Shown: positions 16,556 through 28,584 of the stretch, piece after piece
Numbering within the stretch: the stretch's first letter is position 1
Layout: each line of letters starts with the position of its first letter
NCBI GenBank assembly: GCA_014138645.1
Contig: JACJIB010000001.1
Coordinates: forward strand, 186,001 to 250,000
Direction: 5' to 3'
Length of the DNA stretch: 64,000 nt
Origin: Methylorubrum thiocyanatum
GTDB lineage: Bacteria; Pseudomonadota; Alphaproteobacteria; Rhizobiales; Beijerinckiaceae
Program-made: the position numbers and the translations under genes
The notes under the pieces: generated by a model
What the model saw: only the letters and a program-made list of their open reading frames with translations
Told to the model about the DNA's origin: nothing
Databases searched by the model: none

Positions 16556-17824
16556 ATGCACCACTTCCACTACCGCGACGGACGGCTCCACGCCGAGGAC
16601 GTCGACCTGACCGCGTTGGCGGACGAGGTCGGTACGCCGTTCTACTGCTACAGCACCGCCACCCTGGAGCGGCATTACCGCGTCTTCGCGCAAGCCTTCG
16701 CGGGCGACGACGCGCTGGTGTGCTTTGCCATGAAGGCGAATTCGAACCAGGCCGTGCTCGCCACCCTCGCCCGCCAGGGCGCGGGCATGGACATCGTCTC
16801 CGAGGGCGAATTGCGCCGGGCGCTCGCCGCGGGCGTGCCGGGCGAGCGCATCGTCTTCTCCGGTGTCGGCAAGACCCGCGAGGAGATGGCCGCCGCCCTC
16901 GACGCGAACATCCTCTGCTTCAACGTCGAGAGCGAGCCCGAACTCGCCGCGCTGTCGGAGGTCGCGGCCTCCCGCGGACGCAAGGCGCCGGTCTCGATCC
17001 GGGTCAATCCGGATGTCGATGCGCTCACGCATGCCAAGATCTCCACAGGCAAGTCCGACAACAAGTTCGGCATCCCGATCTCCCGCGCCCGCGCGGTCTA
17101 TGCCGGGGCGGCGCGTCTGCCGGGCCTGGAGATCGTCGGCGTCGACGCGCATATCGGCAGCCAGATCACCGACCTGACCCCCTTCGACAACGCCGCGCGC
17201 CTGCTCTGCGAACTGGCCCGCGACCTCCTCGCCGACGGTCACCGGCTGCACCATGTCGATTTCGGCGGCGGCCTCGGCATCCCCTACCGCGACGACAACG
17301 CGCCCCCGCCCGACCCGGCGGCGCTCGCGGCGATCCTGCGTCCGCATTTCAAGCCGCTCGGCCTGCGCCCGGTCTTCGAGATCGGGCGGATGATCGCCGG
17401 CAATGCCGGCATCCTGGTCACCCGCGTGATCTACGTGAAGCCCACCGACGAGAAGACCTTCGTCATCGTCGACGGGGCGATGAACGACCTGATCCGCCCG
17501 ACGCTCTACGAGGCGTTCCACGCCCTGCGCCCGCTGCGCGAGCCCGCCCCCGATACGCCCCGGCTCACGGCGGACGTGGTCGGCCCGGTCTGCGAGAGCG
17601 GCGACTACCTCGCGCTGGGCCGCGAGATGCCGATGGCGGCGCCGGGCGACCTGATCGCGGTGATGAGCGCGGGCGCCTACGGTGCGGTCCAGGCCGGCAC
17701 CTACAACAGCCGCCGCCTCGTGCCCGAGGTGCTGGTGAGCGGCGACCGCGCGGCGGTGGTGCGCCCGCGCCCGAGCTATGACGACCTGATCCGCCTCGAC
17801 CGCCTGCCCGACTGGCTCGCCTGA
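16556..17824 (+). CDS. lysA: diaminopimelate decarboxylase LysA
   Basis: LysA removes CO2 from meso-diaminopimelate to give L-lysine, the last step of the pathway. The 422-residue protein has the PLP-binding Lys60 in VCFAMKANSNQ, the phosphate-binding VDFGGGLGIPY, the substrate segment EIGRMIAGNAG and the active-site Cys in VGPVCESGDYL (about residue 343), all usual for type III PLP decarboxylases. Length is typical. It lies 98 bp after lptM on the same strand. One conserved position reads EIGRM rather than the common EPGR, which is worth noting but does not argue against function. Confidence 0.95.
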   Translation: MHHFHYRDGRLHAEDVDLTALADEVGTPFYCYSTATLERHYRVFAQAFAGDDALVCFAMKANSNQAVLATLARQGAGMDIVSEGELRRALAAGVPGERIVFSGVGKTREEMAAALDANILCFNVESEPELAALSEVAASRGRKAPVSIRVNPDVDALTHAKISTGKSDNKFGIPISRARAVYAGAARLPGLEIVGVDAHIGSQITDLTPFDNAARLLCELARDLLADGHRLHHVDFGGGLGIPYRDDNAPPPDPAALAAILRPHFKPLGLRPVFEIGRMIAGNAGILVTRVIYVKPTDEKTFVIVDGAMNDLIRPTLYEAFHALRPLREPAPDTPRLTADVVGPVCESGDYLALGREMPMAAPGDLIAVMSAGAYGAVQAGTYNSRRLVPEVLVSGDRAAVVRPRPSYDDLIRLDRLPDWLA

Positions 17825-17893
17825 GGATCGCCGCGGAGCCGGAAGGCCCGCTGCCCGTTGCGTAAGGGTGTTGCCAACCTCAAAAGATTGCTC

Positions 17894-18445
17894 ATGAAGA
17901 CTGCCGATTGCGACATCCTGATCCTGCCCGGCTATGCCGGCTCCGAGGAGGAGCATTGGCAGGCACGCTGGGCGGCCCGGCTGAAGACCGCGCGGATCGT
18001 TGCGCAGGACGACTGGCACCGGCCCGACCCGGAGGCGTGGCGCAGCCGCGTCGTGGACGCCGTGCAGGCCGCGACCCGGCCGGTGATCCTCATCGCCCAC
18101 AGCCTCGGCGTGGTCGCGGCGGTCGAGGCCGCGCCGCGCTTTCCCGAAGGCGTGGTGCGCGGCGCCCTGCTGGTGGCCTTCCCCGACATCGAGGCGGGCG
18201 CCGACCTGCCCGAGAGCGTGCGCGCCTTCGCCCCCGTCCCGCGCGATCCGCTGCCCTTCCCCTCGCTGCTGGTGGCCAGCCGCACCGATCCGCACTGCAC
18301 CTACGAGCGGGCGGAGGACTATGCCTATGCCTGGGGGTCGGCGCTGGTGGATGCGGGCGAGGCCGGCCACATCAACGTCGCGAGCGGCCACGGCCCCTGG
18401 CCGGAAGGCCTGATGCGGCTGGCGGGCTTCCTCGCCCCGCTCTGA
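17894..18445 (+). CDS. RBBP9/YdeN-family alpha/beta hydrolase
   Basis: This 183-residue serine hydrolase starts MKTADCDILILPG. It has the nucleophile Ser in LIAHSLGVVAAVEAA (about residue 74), the Asp in VASRTDPHC, and the His in GHINVASGHGPWPEG, the arrangement of the small RBBP9/YdeN hydrolases. The substrate is unknown. A GTG-like start 12 codons upstream is possible, but the ATG at 17894 puts the first beta strand at the N-terminus. It follows lysA by about 70 bp and ends before an AT-rich intergenic stretch. Confidence 0.85.
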   Translation: MKTADCDILILPGYAGSEEEHWQARWAARLKTARIVAQDDWHRPDPEAWRSRVVDAVQAATRPVILIAHSLGVVAAVEAAPRFPEGVVRGALLVAFPDIEAGADLPESVRAFAPVPRDPLPFPSLLVASRTDPHCTYERAEDYAYAWGSALVDAGEAGHINVASGHGPWPEGLMRLAGFLAPL

Positions 18446-18644
18446 GGCGGCGGAGCCGTTGGCGGCTGCTCGAATAGTGTATTACCGCTCAGGGGCTTGG
18501 GCCGATTTTCATCAAATGCGTGGGAACGCGGCTCTAAAAATATTCTTTGACCCAGGATAAATTGGGAACTTAAATTTCCTTAATTGCTTTCTCCGGGCAG
18601 ACCGGCCGGCAAAGCCGGTCGTACAATTCCGGAGGGACGCAAAC

Positions 18645-19031
18645 GTGACGCTCACGAAGACCATTGCTACCGCCACCGCCTTCGCCTTCATCGCCGGTTC
18701 CGCGCTCGCCGCGCCGTGCAACACCGGCAGCACCAACGCCAAGGCTCCGAGCGATTCCACCGCCGCCAACAGCAGCACCGGCAGCGGCGCCGATGCCGGC
18801 TCGAAGAACCTGGCGGGCGGCCAGCAGCCGGCTTCGCCCGGCACGGTCGGTGCGATGAACAATGTCGGCGCCGGCCAGGGCGTCGGCAACAAGCCGGGTT
18901 CCGAGCAGACGGCTTCCGCCAAGAACACCGCGGGCGGCGAGCAGCCGGCAGCGCCGGGCACGGTCGGCGCGATGAACGCCGCTGGCCACGACCAGAAGCT
19001 CGGCGACAAGAAGGGCGGCGACGACTGCTGA
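18645..19031 (+). CDS. small exported repeat protein (unknown function)
   Basis: This 128-residue protein starts at a GTG with a strong GGAGGGA ribosome-binding sequence 8 bp upstream. A signal peptide (MTLTKTIATATAFAFIAGSALA) precedes a mature part rich in Gly, Ala, Asn and Ser. It contains two near-identical repeats of about 24 residues (KNLAGGQQPASPGTVGAMNN and KNTAGGEQPAAPGTVGAMNA), and single cysteines near both ends (APCNTG and the final DDC). It looks like a low-complexity periplasmic or surface protein. The AT-rich 18520-18590 stretch upstream probably holds its promoter, and a strong terminator follows, so it is likely a one-gene unit. Confidence 0.75.
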   Translation: MTLTKTIATATAFAFIAGSALAAPCNTGSTNAKAPSDSTAANSSTGSGADAGSKNLAGGQQPASPGTVGAMNNVGAGQGVGNKPGSEQTASAKNTAGGEQPAAPGTVGAMNAAGHDQKLGDKKGGDDC

Positions 19032-19057
19032 TCGCAGCGCCTGAGCCGTAAAGGAAA

Positions 19058-19095
19058 GAAGCTCCCGGGGCATTCGGCCCCGGGAGCTTCTTTTT
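19058..19095 (+). terminator. rho-independent terminator after the repeat protein gene
   Basis: A perfect 14-bp stem (GAAGCTCCCGGGGC and its complement) with a 5-base loop is followed by five T residues. It begins 26 bp after the stop codon. Confidence 0.92.
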
Positions 19096-19096
19096 G

Positions 19097-19140
19097 GGGC
19101 GCAGCCCCAATCCCCGCCAAAGGAATGATCCCTTTGGGAT
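19097..19140. repeat. dispersed GGGGCGCAGCCCC-type palindromic sequence
   Basis: Immediately after the terminator comes GGGGC GCA GCCCC, then CCAAAGG followed closely by CCTTTGG with intervening ATGAT. I recall similar paired palindromes near gene ends in Methylobacterium genomes. It lies between convergent genes. Confidence 0.5.
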
Positions 19141-19144
19141 CCCG

Positions 19145-20179
19145 CTATTCCTGACCCTCGCCACTGCGAAAAAGCTGGCCGGCGACGTCGTTGACCGTCG
19201 GTGGGCTCACGCGCACGAAGGGGAGGGGACGGCAGACGGCGAGTGCCGCGAGGCCGAAGCGGGCGGTCATCAGGCCGTTGAGAACGCCCTCGCCGAGCTT
19301 GGCCGAGACGCGGGCCGCGAGCCCGAGGCCGAGCACCTGATGCAGCATGCCCTCGCCGACCGCCATGCCGCCGGTCACGGTGAGATGGGCGAGCGCGGCC
19401 CGGGCGAGCCGGAGGAAGCCGAGCAGGCCGGGGCGCCCGCCATAGATCGCCGCGATCCGGCGCAGCAGCCGCGCGGCGGAGAACACCACGAACGCGACGT
19501 CGACGATCGCCCGCGGGCTCAAGGCCGTCACCGCCGAAACCTGGCTCGCCGCCTGGGCGATCGCCGCCTTGGCCTGCCGGTCGAGGGGGCTCAGCAACTC
19601 GCCCTCGGCCAGCGCCAGCCGGTCGTCCACGTCGAGGATCGCATCGCCCACCGCGTCGAGGCGTCGGAGAGCGGGCGCGAGCGCCGGCCGGTCGGCGTAG
19701 AAGCCGCGCAGCTCCTGCACCACGCCCTGTGCCGCGGTGTGGTCGCGGGCCGTGAGCGCCGCGAGCGCCCGCCCGCGCAACGCCTCGATCTTGCGCTCGC
19801 GCCAGACCCCGAGCGCCTCGCGGGCGACGAGGGCCGTGAGCGCGACCAGGGCGACGGCGAGGAGGGCGAGCGCGACCCAGCCGAGCCAGGGCGCGGTGGC
19901 GAACAGGTCGGTGATCAGGCGCTCGACCGAGAGACCGACGGCGATGGTGACGAGGCCGCCCAGCGCGCTGAACAGGATCGACAGCCACGGCGCCCGGCGC
20001 CGGGGCGCCACAGGCACCGCGACGCCGTCGGCGGCGTCCACGATCTCGTAGGGCTCGTCGATGAGCCGCACATCGGGCCGCAACTCGGGCCGCGGCGGCG
20101 CCTCGGCGGACGCGGCCTCCGGCGGCGGTTGGTCGGTGGAGGGGATGCGGAAGGCGCGCGGGCGCTGCGGGTTGGTCAC
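19145..20179 (-). CDS. TIGR01620 family inner membrane protein (YcjF-like, DUF697)
   Basis: The protein is 344 residues from a GTG at 20179 whose bases overlap the TGA of the ycjX-like gene (GTGA), so the two are probably translationally coupled. After a Pro/Ala-rich cytoplasmic N-terminus it has two transmembrane segments at about 65-115 (WLSILFSALGGLVTIAVGL and LGWVALALLAVALVALTAL). A helical region follows, then the DUF697 part with SPRAIVDVAFVVFSAARLLRRIA and two more hydrophobic stretches. YcjX and YcjF are induced by envelope and heat stress in enterobacteria. A shared role here is inferred from the pairing. Confidence 0.85.
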   Translation of the reverse strand: MTNPQRPRAFRIPSTDQPPPEAASAEAPPRPELRPDVRLIDEPYEIVDAADGVAVPVAPRRRAPWLSILFSALGGLVTIAVGLSVERLITDLFATAPWLGWVALALLAVALVALTALVAREALGVWRERKIEALRGRALAALTARDHTAAQGVVQELRGFYADRPALAPALRRLDAVGDAILDVDDRLALAEGELLSPLDRQAKAAIAQAASQVSAVTALSPRAIVDVAFVVFSAARLLRRIAAIYGGRPGLLGFLRLARAALAHLTVTGGMAVGEGMLHQVLGLGLAARVSAKLGEGVLNGLMTARFGLAALAVCRPLPFVRVSPPTVNDVAGQLFRSGEGQE

Positions 20180-21624
20180 GTCAGCCGATCCCCGATCAGG
20201 AACTGCATGGCCCGGTCGAGCCGGATCTGCGGCAGGTGGCCCGGCCGTCCGAGGGCGTCGGGCCGGACCGGCGGCGGGCGGAAGCGGGGGAAGCGGAACG
20301 AGCCCGGCGGGACCGCCCCATCGAGCACCGCTTGCGGGTCGGCGGGCAATTCGCCGGGAAACACCGCGGCTTCCGAGAGACCGTCGAAGATCTCGTCGCC
20401 GACATGCTCGCCCGCCTCCGGCGTGCCGGAGACCGCGCGCAGCACCTCGCCGCCATCGTGGACCGTGGTCTCGCGGGTGGCGCGGACGGAGGCGAGCGCC
20501 ACGGTGCCGACCCGCGCGCCCGCGGCCTCGGTCCGGCGCATGGCGCGGGAGACGAGCAGGCGCAGCAGCGCGTCGAGCCGGTCGTGGCTCGACTGGTGGA
20601 GGTGATCGGCCTTGGTCGCGGCGAACATGATCCGGTCGGCCCGCGGCGCGAAGAAGCGCGAGAGCAGGCTGTTGCGGCCGATCCGGAAGGCGAGCAGCAC
20701 CGCGTCGAGCGCCTCCTCCAGTTCGGCCAGCGCCGCCGGCCCGGAATCGACCGCCGAGAGCACGTCCACCAGCACGATCTGCCGATCCACCCGCTGGAAA
20801 TGCTCGCGGAAGAACGGCTCCACCACCTTGCTCTTGTAGGCCTCGAACCGCCGCTCCATCAGCGCACCGAGGCTGCCGGGGACTTGGCTTTCCTCCAGGC
20901 GGTCGAGGGGGGCGAAGGTCAGCATCGGCGAGCCAGCCAGATCCCCGGGCATCAGGAAGCGCCCCGGCGGCGTGGTGGCCACCGATTCCGCGCCCGCACG
21001 CAGCGCCCCGAGATAGGCCTTGAAGGCGTTGGCGGCACGCTCGGCCAGCACCTCGTCGAGGGGGGCTGCGGGGTCGAGTTCCTGCATGAGCGCGAGCCAG
21101 GGCGCGGCGATCCCGGCCCGGCCCGCCCGGCGGGTGCCGGCGATGGTGGCGCGCGACCACGCGACGTAGCTCTGATCGACCAGCGCCAGATCGAGCAGCC
21201 ACTCGCCGGGATAGTCCACCACGTCGAGCATGAGGGTGGCCGGGCCGGTGCGCCAACCGCCGGCGCGCTCGTACTCGATGGCGAGGCGGAACTGACTGAT
21301 CCGGTCGGTCGAGCCGGGCCAGCGCCGCGCCTCGGTGAGCGCGGCGAAATTCTCCTCGAAGGGGAAGCGCGGCACGTCGTCGTCGGGCTGCGGCACGAGC
21401 CGCGCCCGCCGCAGGCGGCCGGCTTGCGCCGGCTCGAAGGCGGGCAGGGCATGGCCCTCCACGAGGTGGTGGATCAGGGCCGTGGTGAAGACGGTCTTGC
21501 CCGAGCGGGCGAGGCCGGTGACGCCGAGCCGCAGCGTCGGCTGGATCAGGAGGTCGCTGGAGGCTTCCGCGAAGGCCTTGATCGCGGAACCCGCTTGCGC
21601 GGCGTAGTCGAAGAGGGGCGGCAA
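20176..21624 (-). CDS. ycjX: YcjX-family P-loop protein
   Basis: The protein is a stress-associated GTPase-like ATPase with P-loop GVTGLARSGKTVFTTALIHHL near the N-terminus, then RRARLVPQPDDDVPRFPFE, DVVDYPGEWLLDL (the DxxG-type motif), a long helical middle, DRIMFAATKADHLHQ (NKxD-like) and a basic C-terminus. Homologues are about 460-480 residues. The start is uncertain: there is no ATG or GTG between the upstream gene and the P-loop. A TTG at 21624 (LPPLFDYAAQ) gives 482 residues and fits the family best; a CTG at 21672 is an alternative. It is followed at 4-base overlap by the TIGR01620 gene. Confidence 0.82.
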   Translation of the reverse strand: MPPLFDYAAQAGSAIKAFAEASSDLLIQPTLRLGVTGLARSGKTVFTTALIHHLVEGHALPAFEPAQAGRLRRARLVPQPDDDVPRFPFEENFAALTEARRWPGSTDRISQFRLAIEYERAGGWRTGPATLMLDVVDYPGEWLLDLALVDQSYVAWSRATIAGTRRAGRAGIAAPWLALMQELDPAAPLDEVLAERAANAFKAYLGALRAGAESVATTPPGRFLMPGDLAGSPMLTFAPLDRLEESQVPGSLGALMERRFEAYKSKVVEPFFREHFQRVDRQIVLVDVLSAVDSGPAALAELEEALDAVLLAFRIGRNSLLSRFFAPRADRIMFAATKADHLHQSSHDRLDALLRLLVSRAMRRTEAAGARVGTVALASVRATRETTVHDGGEVLRAVSGTPEAGEHVGDEIFDGLSEAAVFPGELPADPQAVLDGAVPPGSFRFPRFRPPPVRPDALGRPGHLPQIRLDRAMQFLIGDRLT

Positions 21625-21730
21625 GGCGGGCTCGGGCGGCGGGCTTCGGTGGGAAGCGGGACGGGCTGTCAGGTGGCGCGCAAGCGCGGCGATCTCAAGA
21701 TGCGTCCGCTCTGGACCGGAAGGTCCCCCC

Positions 21731-22228
21731 TCACGCGAACGAAAGCCGGTCTCGGTCGAGGCGCGGGTCGTAGAGCCACTTCCGGACCTTGCGCGCCGTG
21801 ATCTTCGCCGCGTCGGGATGGGCGGGATTGATGAGGGCGTTCTGTTCCTCCGGGACGATGACGGAGGGGACCAGCAGGAGCGCCGACCGGTTTCCGTTCG
21901 CCCAGTCCGTGCCGAAGGCAAGGCTGACGAGGCCCGCCGGCTCGGCATCCCAGCCGACGGGCAGGGTGTCCGGCGTTGCGACCTCGGCCGACGCCCAGAC
22001 GTCGTCCGGCACGTCGATCTCGACGAGGTACCGGTTCAGCGGCAGGCCGCCGGCATTGAGGTGGACGAAGGTTTCGAGGCAGGCGAGGGCCCGGCTGCCC
22101 GCCGCGTAGACCAGCGCGACTCCGACGTCGTTCCAGCGACCGCCGGAGAGCTTGGCGCCGGTCCCCGACATATCGTCGGCGGTGTAGGACCGGGCGTCCG
22201 TCCCGATCCGCCACAGCGACCGGCTCAC
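21731..22228 (-). CDS. RES-domain toxin of a type II toxin-antitoxin pair
   Basis: RES toxins (ParT/MbcT/Res) resemble ADP-ribosyltransferases and either degrade NAD+ or modify proteins. The 165-residue protein starts at a GTG overlapping the antitoxin TGA (GTGA) and begins SRSLWRIGTDARSY. It has the family signatures KLSGGRWNDVGVALVYAA (the GRWN motif with catalytic Arg), SRALACLETFVHL (conserved Glu) and ALLLVPSVIVPEEQNALINPAHPD (conserved Ser/Asn region). All three hallmark positions are present, so the toxin looks intact. It is encoded directly after its antitoxin and is followed by ycjX. Confidence 0.9.
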   Translation of the reverse strand: MSRSLWRIGTDARSYTADDMSGTGAKLSGGRWNDVGVALVYAAGSRALACLETFVHLNAGGLPLNRYLVEIDVPDDVWASAEVATPDTLPVGWDAEPAGLVSLAFGTDWANGNRSALLLVPSVIVPEEQNALINPAHPDAAKITARKVRKWLYDPRLDRDRLSFA

Positions 22229-22752
22229 GCATAGGCTCCGCTCTGGATCTGCGCCAACGCGCGCGACACCAGAGCTTGGCCTTCCATCGTGTCGAGGAGG
22301 TCGAGCGGCTTGCCGCCGCCCAGCGCCGGCAGGGGCTCGCGCAGCCAGCGCGACAGCCAGCCCGGCGCGTCGAAATCCTGCGCCGTGCCGGATTCCTGGA
22401 TCATCGCTTCGAGCTGCCCGACCAGCTTGGCGAGGCCGACGACCCGCTCGCTGTCCTCGGCCGAGAGGGCCTCGTCCCTCGCCGCCTTCTTGTTCACCGT
22501 GGCCGTCTTCAGGTTGAGGGCATCGAACATCACTTGCTGGTCGAGATGCAGCGCGGTGATGAAGCCCTTGACCGTCCTGGCCGGAACCCCGGCTTTGATG
22601 ACCTCGATGCGGTCGAAGGGTGAGGCGCGGTAGAGATCGAGATAGGCGAAGGGCCGCGCGCCGGGATGTGCACCGGGATGCGTGCCGGAAGGCGCATCGG
22701 GACCGCGCGACTTCCTCCGCTTGACCACGGCCTTGGCCGTCGTGTCCGTCAT
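22225..22752 (-). CDS. Xre/MbcA/ParS-type antitoxin (DUF2384)
   Basis: The 175-residue protein starts MTDTTAKAVVKRRKS, with a GAAGGAG ribosome-binding sequence 8 bp upstream. After a basic N-terminal tail it has an Xre-like helical region (PFDRIEVIKAGVPARTVKGFI, about 45-70) and the C-terminal toxin-binding DUF2384 part (APGWLSRWLREPLPALGG and KPLDLLDTMEGQALVSRAL). Such antitoxins neutralise RES toxins and repress their own promoter. The two palindromes just upstream, one overlapping the ribosome-binding site, fit that. The promoter-proximal position of the antitoxin is typical. Confidence 0.88.
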   Translation of the reverse strand: MTDTTAKAVVKRRKSRGPDAPSGTHPGAHPGARPFAYLDLYRASPFDRIEVIKAGVPARTVKGFITALHLDQQVMFDALNLKTATVNKKAARDEALSAEDSERVVGLAKLVGQLEAMIQESGTAQDFDAPGWLSRWLREPLPALGGGKPLDLLDTMEGQALVSRALAQIQSGAYA

Positions 22753-22759
22753 CGCGACT

Positions 22760-22771
22760 GCTCCTTCGAGC
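22760..22771 (-). promoter_or_regulatory. operator-like palindrome 1 of the RES/Xre pair
   Basis: GCTC-N4-GAGC with perfect arms overlaps the GGAG ribosome-binding sequence of the antitoxin. Its centre lies 21 bp, two helical turns, from that of a second copy, as expected for cooperative antitoxin binding. Confidence 0.6.
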
Positions 22772-22780
22772 AACAAAATA

Positions 22781-22792
22781 GCTCGTTTGAGC
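22781..22792 (-). promoter_or_regulatory. operator-like palindrome 2 of the RES/Xre pair
   Basis: A second perfect GCTC-N4-GAGC lies 21 bp upstream of the first. The spacer between the copies is A/T-rich and may hold the -10 element. Confidence 0.6.
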
Positions 22793-22827
22793 AAGGCTGC
22801 AAGAGGTTCCGGAGACGCCCTCGTGCG

Positions 22828-26186
<3,359 letters not shown>

Positions 26187-26190
<4 letters not shown>

Positions 26191-27647
26191 GGCCTCACCT
26201 TCGCTCCGGACACCGTGCGCTCGCCTCCGCCTCCCACCTCGCGTCCTCCGTCCGTTCCGGCCGGCACTGCAACGCTTGGATGTCCTGCGATGCGCCCCCG
26301 GAAGGGGCCGGTCAAGGGTGAAATCAGGGGTGAAATCAGAGGTAAGCCTGCTGCGTGCAGGCGGGCGGCCTCCAACGCCCAGATCATCCCCAGCATCATG
26401 TAGACATGGCGCCACTTTTCCACGTCGATCTGCAGGGCCTGGAGGAAGAACATCAATAGCGCCGGGAACACGATCTGCGCGTAGGCGCGGTAGGGCGAGG
26501 GGCGCAGCATCAGCCGGACACCGACGAAGGTGGTCGCCGCCACGAGGGCGATGAAGACGGTGCCCGCGACCCAGCCGCCGTTGGCGAAGCTGCCGATATA
26601 GGAATTGTGCGGCTCGAGGTTGAAGATCTGGCGCCAGCGTAAGGGGCCGAAACCGAACGGCTCCTCCAGCAGCATGCCCATGCCGCGGATCTGATTGCCG
26701 AAACGGCCGGTCTCGCCCTCGTCGTAGTCCTGCGTGACCGCGGCGCGGGTCTGGAAGGTCTGGGCGACGCTGTCGATCGACAGCAGCCCGGCGAGGGCGA
26801 CCGCACCGAAGCCGACGGTGACGAGGCCGAGCGTCACGATCCGCCGCCGCAGGGCGCGGGATCGGCTCGTCGCGTAGAGCGCCCCGACCATCACGACCAC
26901 CGCCACCACCGTGCCGCCCCAGGAGCCGCGGGAGAAGGACAGGAAGATGCCCGCCATCACGACGACGAGGCTGGCCAGCGACAACAGCGGCCGCCGGGTC
27001 GAGCCGGAGAGGAGGCCGTGGATCAGGTAGAGCGCGCCGAGCGTCAGGAAGGAGCCGAACACGTTCGGGTCCTGGAAGGTGCCCGAGGCCCGGCCGTACT
27101 TGTAGAACAGGTCCTCGATACCGAGGAGCTGGAGGTAGCCGACGATGCCCAGGGCCGCCGAGAGCACGCAGCTCGCGGTATAGGCCTTGAGCGCGACCTC
27201 GATGCGCGCCCGGGTGTCGTCGGCGTAGAGCATCGCGAAGAAGATGCACGTCACCACGAGGTAGGCGAGCTGCACGGTCCACGACACCGACAGCGGCTCG
27301 TTGAGATAGGGCAGCAGCGCGATTCCGATCGAGGCGAGATAGGCGAGGAGCAGCAGCACCAGGGGCATCGCGCCCCGGTGCAGGCGGATGCCGAGCGCCA
27401 GCCACAGCACGATCGTCGGGATCGCCACGAGGTCGTAGGGCGAGGCGTCCGAGAAGGCGAAGCAGGCGAAGAAGATGAACGCCGCGTGGAGGATGCTCGC
27501 CAGCCCCTGGACCGCGCGCAGGACGGGGACGCGGCCCCAGGCGCCTGCGGCCCATGGCGAAGTGCCTGCGGCCCATGGTGATGAGCCCGCGGCCGATCGC
27601 GACGGGTCGGCCGTCGCGCCCGTCAGCGCGACTGTCGTGGAGGACAT
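26187..27647 (-). CDS. O-antigen ligase / Wzy-type polysaccharide polymerase family membrane protein
   Basis: The 486-residue protein starts at MSSTTVALTG (an ATG 13 codons upstream is also open). After a disordered leader it has roughly ten to twelve transmembrane helices between residues 45 and 430. The Wzy_C region includes GTFQDPNVFGSFLTLG, FLSFSRGSWGG, a large periplasmic loop with GFGPLRWRQIFNLEPHNSYIG (conserved His), and a last pair of helices. Such proteins ligate or polymerise O-antigen or exopolysaccharide. The leader carries a short repeat SPWAAG-type sequence. It is coupled to the downstream hybrid kinase by a 4-base overlap. Substrate unknown. Confidence 0.85.
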
Positions 27648-28188
27648 CGGCGAACTCGAACTCTCGCGGGGCGCCGCGCACGCCACCCGCCGGAACCGCG
27701 CGAGGCGGCGCCCGGCAGGATTGCGGACCCTTCAACCGGGCTGATCGAACCACTGAAAGGTTGCGTTTTGCCCAATGAACCGAGGCGGACGAACCGCGCT
27801 CCTTCCAGGGCATGGCGCCCTGCGCCGAGAGGCTCGGATCCGCCGCTTGCCCTCCGGAGACCCGCCTGCGAGGGCCGCTCCGGGTGGATCGAGCGGCCGG
27901 GCATCGCCGTCGAAGGGATGCGCTGAGACCGGTTCAGCCACGATGCCGGCCACCATGCAGGGGACGAGGTTTTGCCCCGCGCGACGTCGGATTCGTGGGA
28001 GAGACTGATCGAGCGGCGCCGCTCTCGAATGCACGACAAGACAGACAGAAATCGGCGGTGCGTTTGTTCCGCTTCATCGCGTGCGCCATGACACGTCACG
28101 CCGGGCGAGGCGTCCCCATATCCAATTCATCGAGACGAAACGAGGCCGGATGATCGGGTCTCTCTTGAGAATAGGATCGGAAAAACAG
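27648..28188. other. intergenic region with no recognisable gene
   Basis: About 540 bp between the polymerase gene (leftward) and a small exported-protein gene (rightward). Small open frames on both strands look like noise: no ribosome-binding site, and arginine/proline-rich translations. The promoters of both neighbours should be here, but I could not pick them. Confidence 0.5.
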
Positions 28189-28440
28189 ATGAAGACCCGT
28201 ATTGCCGCCGCCGTCGCCGCCGTTGTTCTGGGCATTGCCCCCGTGACCTCCGCCTTGGCCTTCAGCGAGAGCTATACCCGTCCGGCTCCGCTGGTCACCG
28301 GCTGGTCCGCGCCGCTCGGCGTTCACGACGGCCCGTTCTACGCCGCCTGCCCGATGAACTCCGCCGCGGAAGGCAATGCCAACCAGCAGAACTTCCCGGT
28401 CAAGCAGTACGGTCAGACCACCGGCGGCTATCGCTGCTAA
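28189..28440 (+). CDS. small exported protein (unknown function)
   Basis: The 83-residue protein has a signal peptide (MKTRIAAAVAAVVLGIAPVTSALAF) and a mature part of about 58 residues with two cysteines (YAACPMNS and the C-terminal GGYRC), Asn/Gln-rich in the middle (GNANQQNFPVKQYGQTTG). A GGAAAAA sequence precedes the ATG at 28189. A strong terminator follows 46 bp after the stop. I do not recognise a family. The signal peptide, Cys pair and terminator make it a credible gene. Confidence 0.7.
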   Translation: MKTRIAAAVAAVVLGIAPVTSALAFSESYTRPAPLVTGWSAPLGVHDGPFYAACPMNSAAEGNANQQNFPVKQYGQTTGGYRC

Positions 28441-28486
28441 GGCCGGCCACGGCCAAGGCTCTGGCCAAGGCTCAGATCACGATGCC

Positions 28487-28516
28487 GGCCCGATCCTGCG
28501 GGATCGGGCCTTCTTT
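28487..28516 (+). terminator. rho-independent terminator after the 83-residue protein gene
   Basis: A perfect 10-bp stem (GGCCCGATCC and complement) with the loop TGCG is followed by TTCTTT. Confidence 0.9.
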
Positions 28517-28584
28517 GCCCCGACTGACCCTAAAAGGCGGCGCGCTCCCGCTGCCGCCGATCTCGAACGGAGGAAACGCGACGT

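Noticed and set aside
18565..18582. TTAA-N6-TTAA in the A/T-rich stretch before the repeat protein gene
   Set aside because: CtrA boxes need a 7-bp spacer; here it is six, so it was not called a CtrA site.
27723..28153. several overlapping small frames in the gap before the 83-residue exported protein
   Set aside because: None has a ribosome-binding site or plausible composition, and they overlap one another on both strands.
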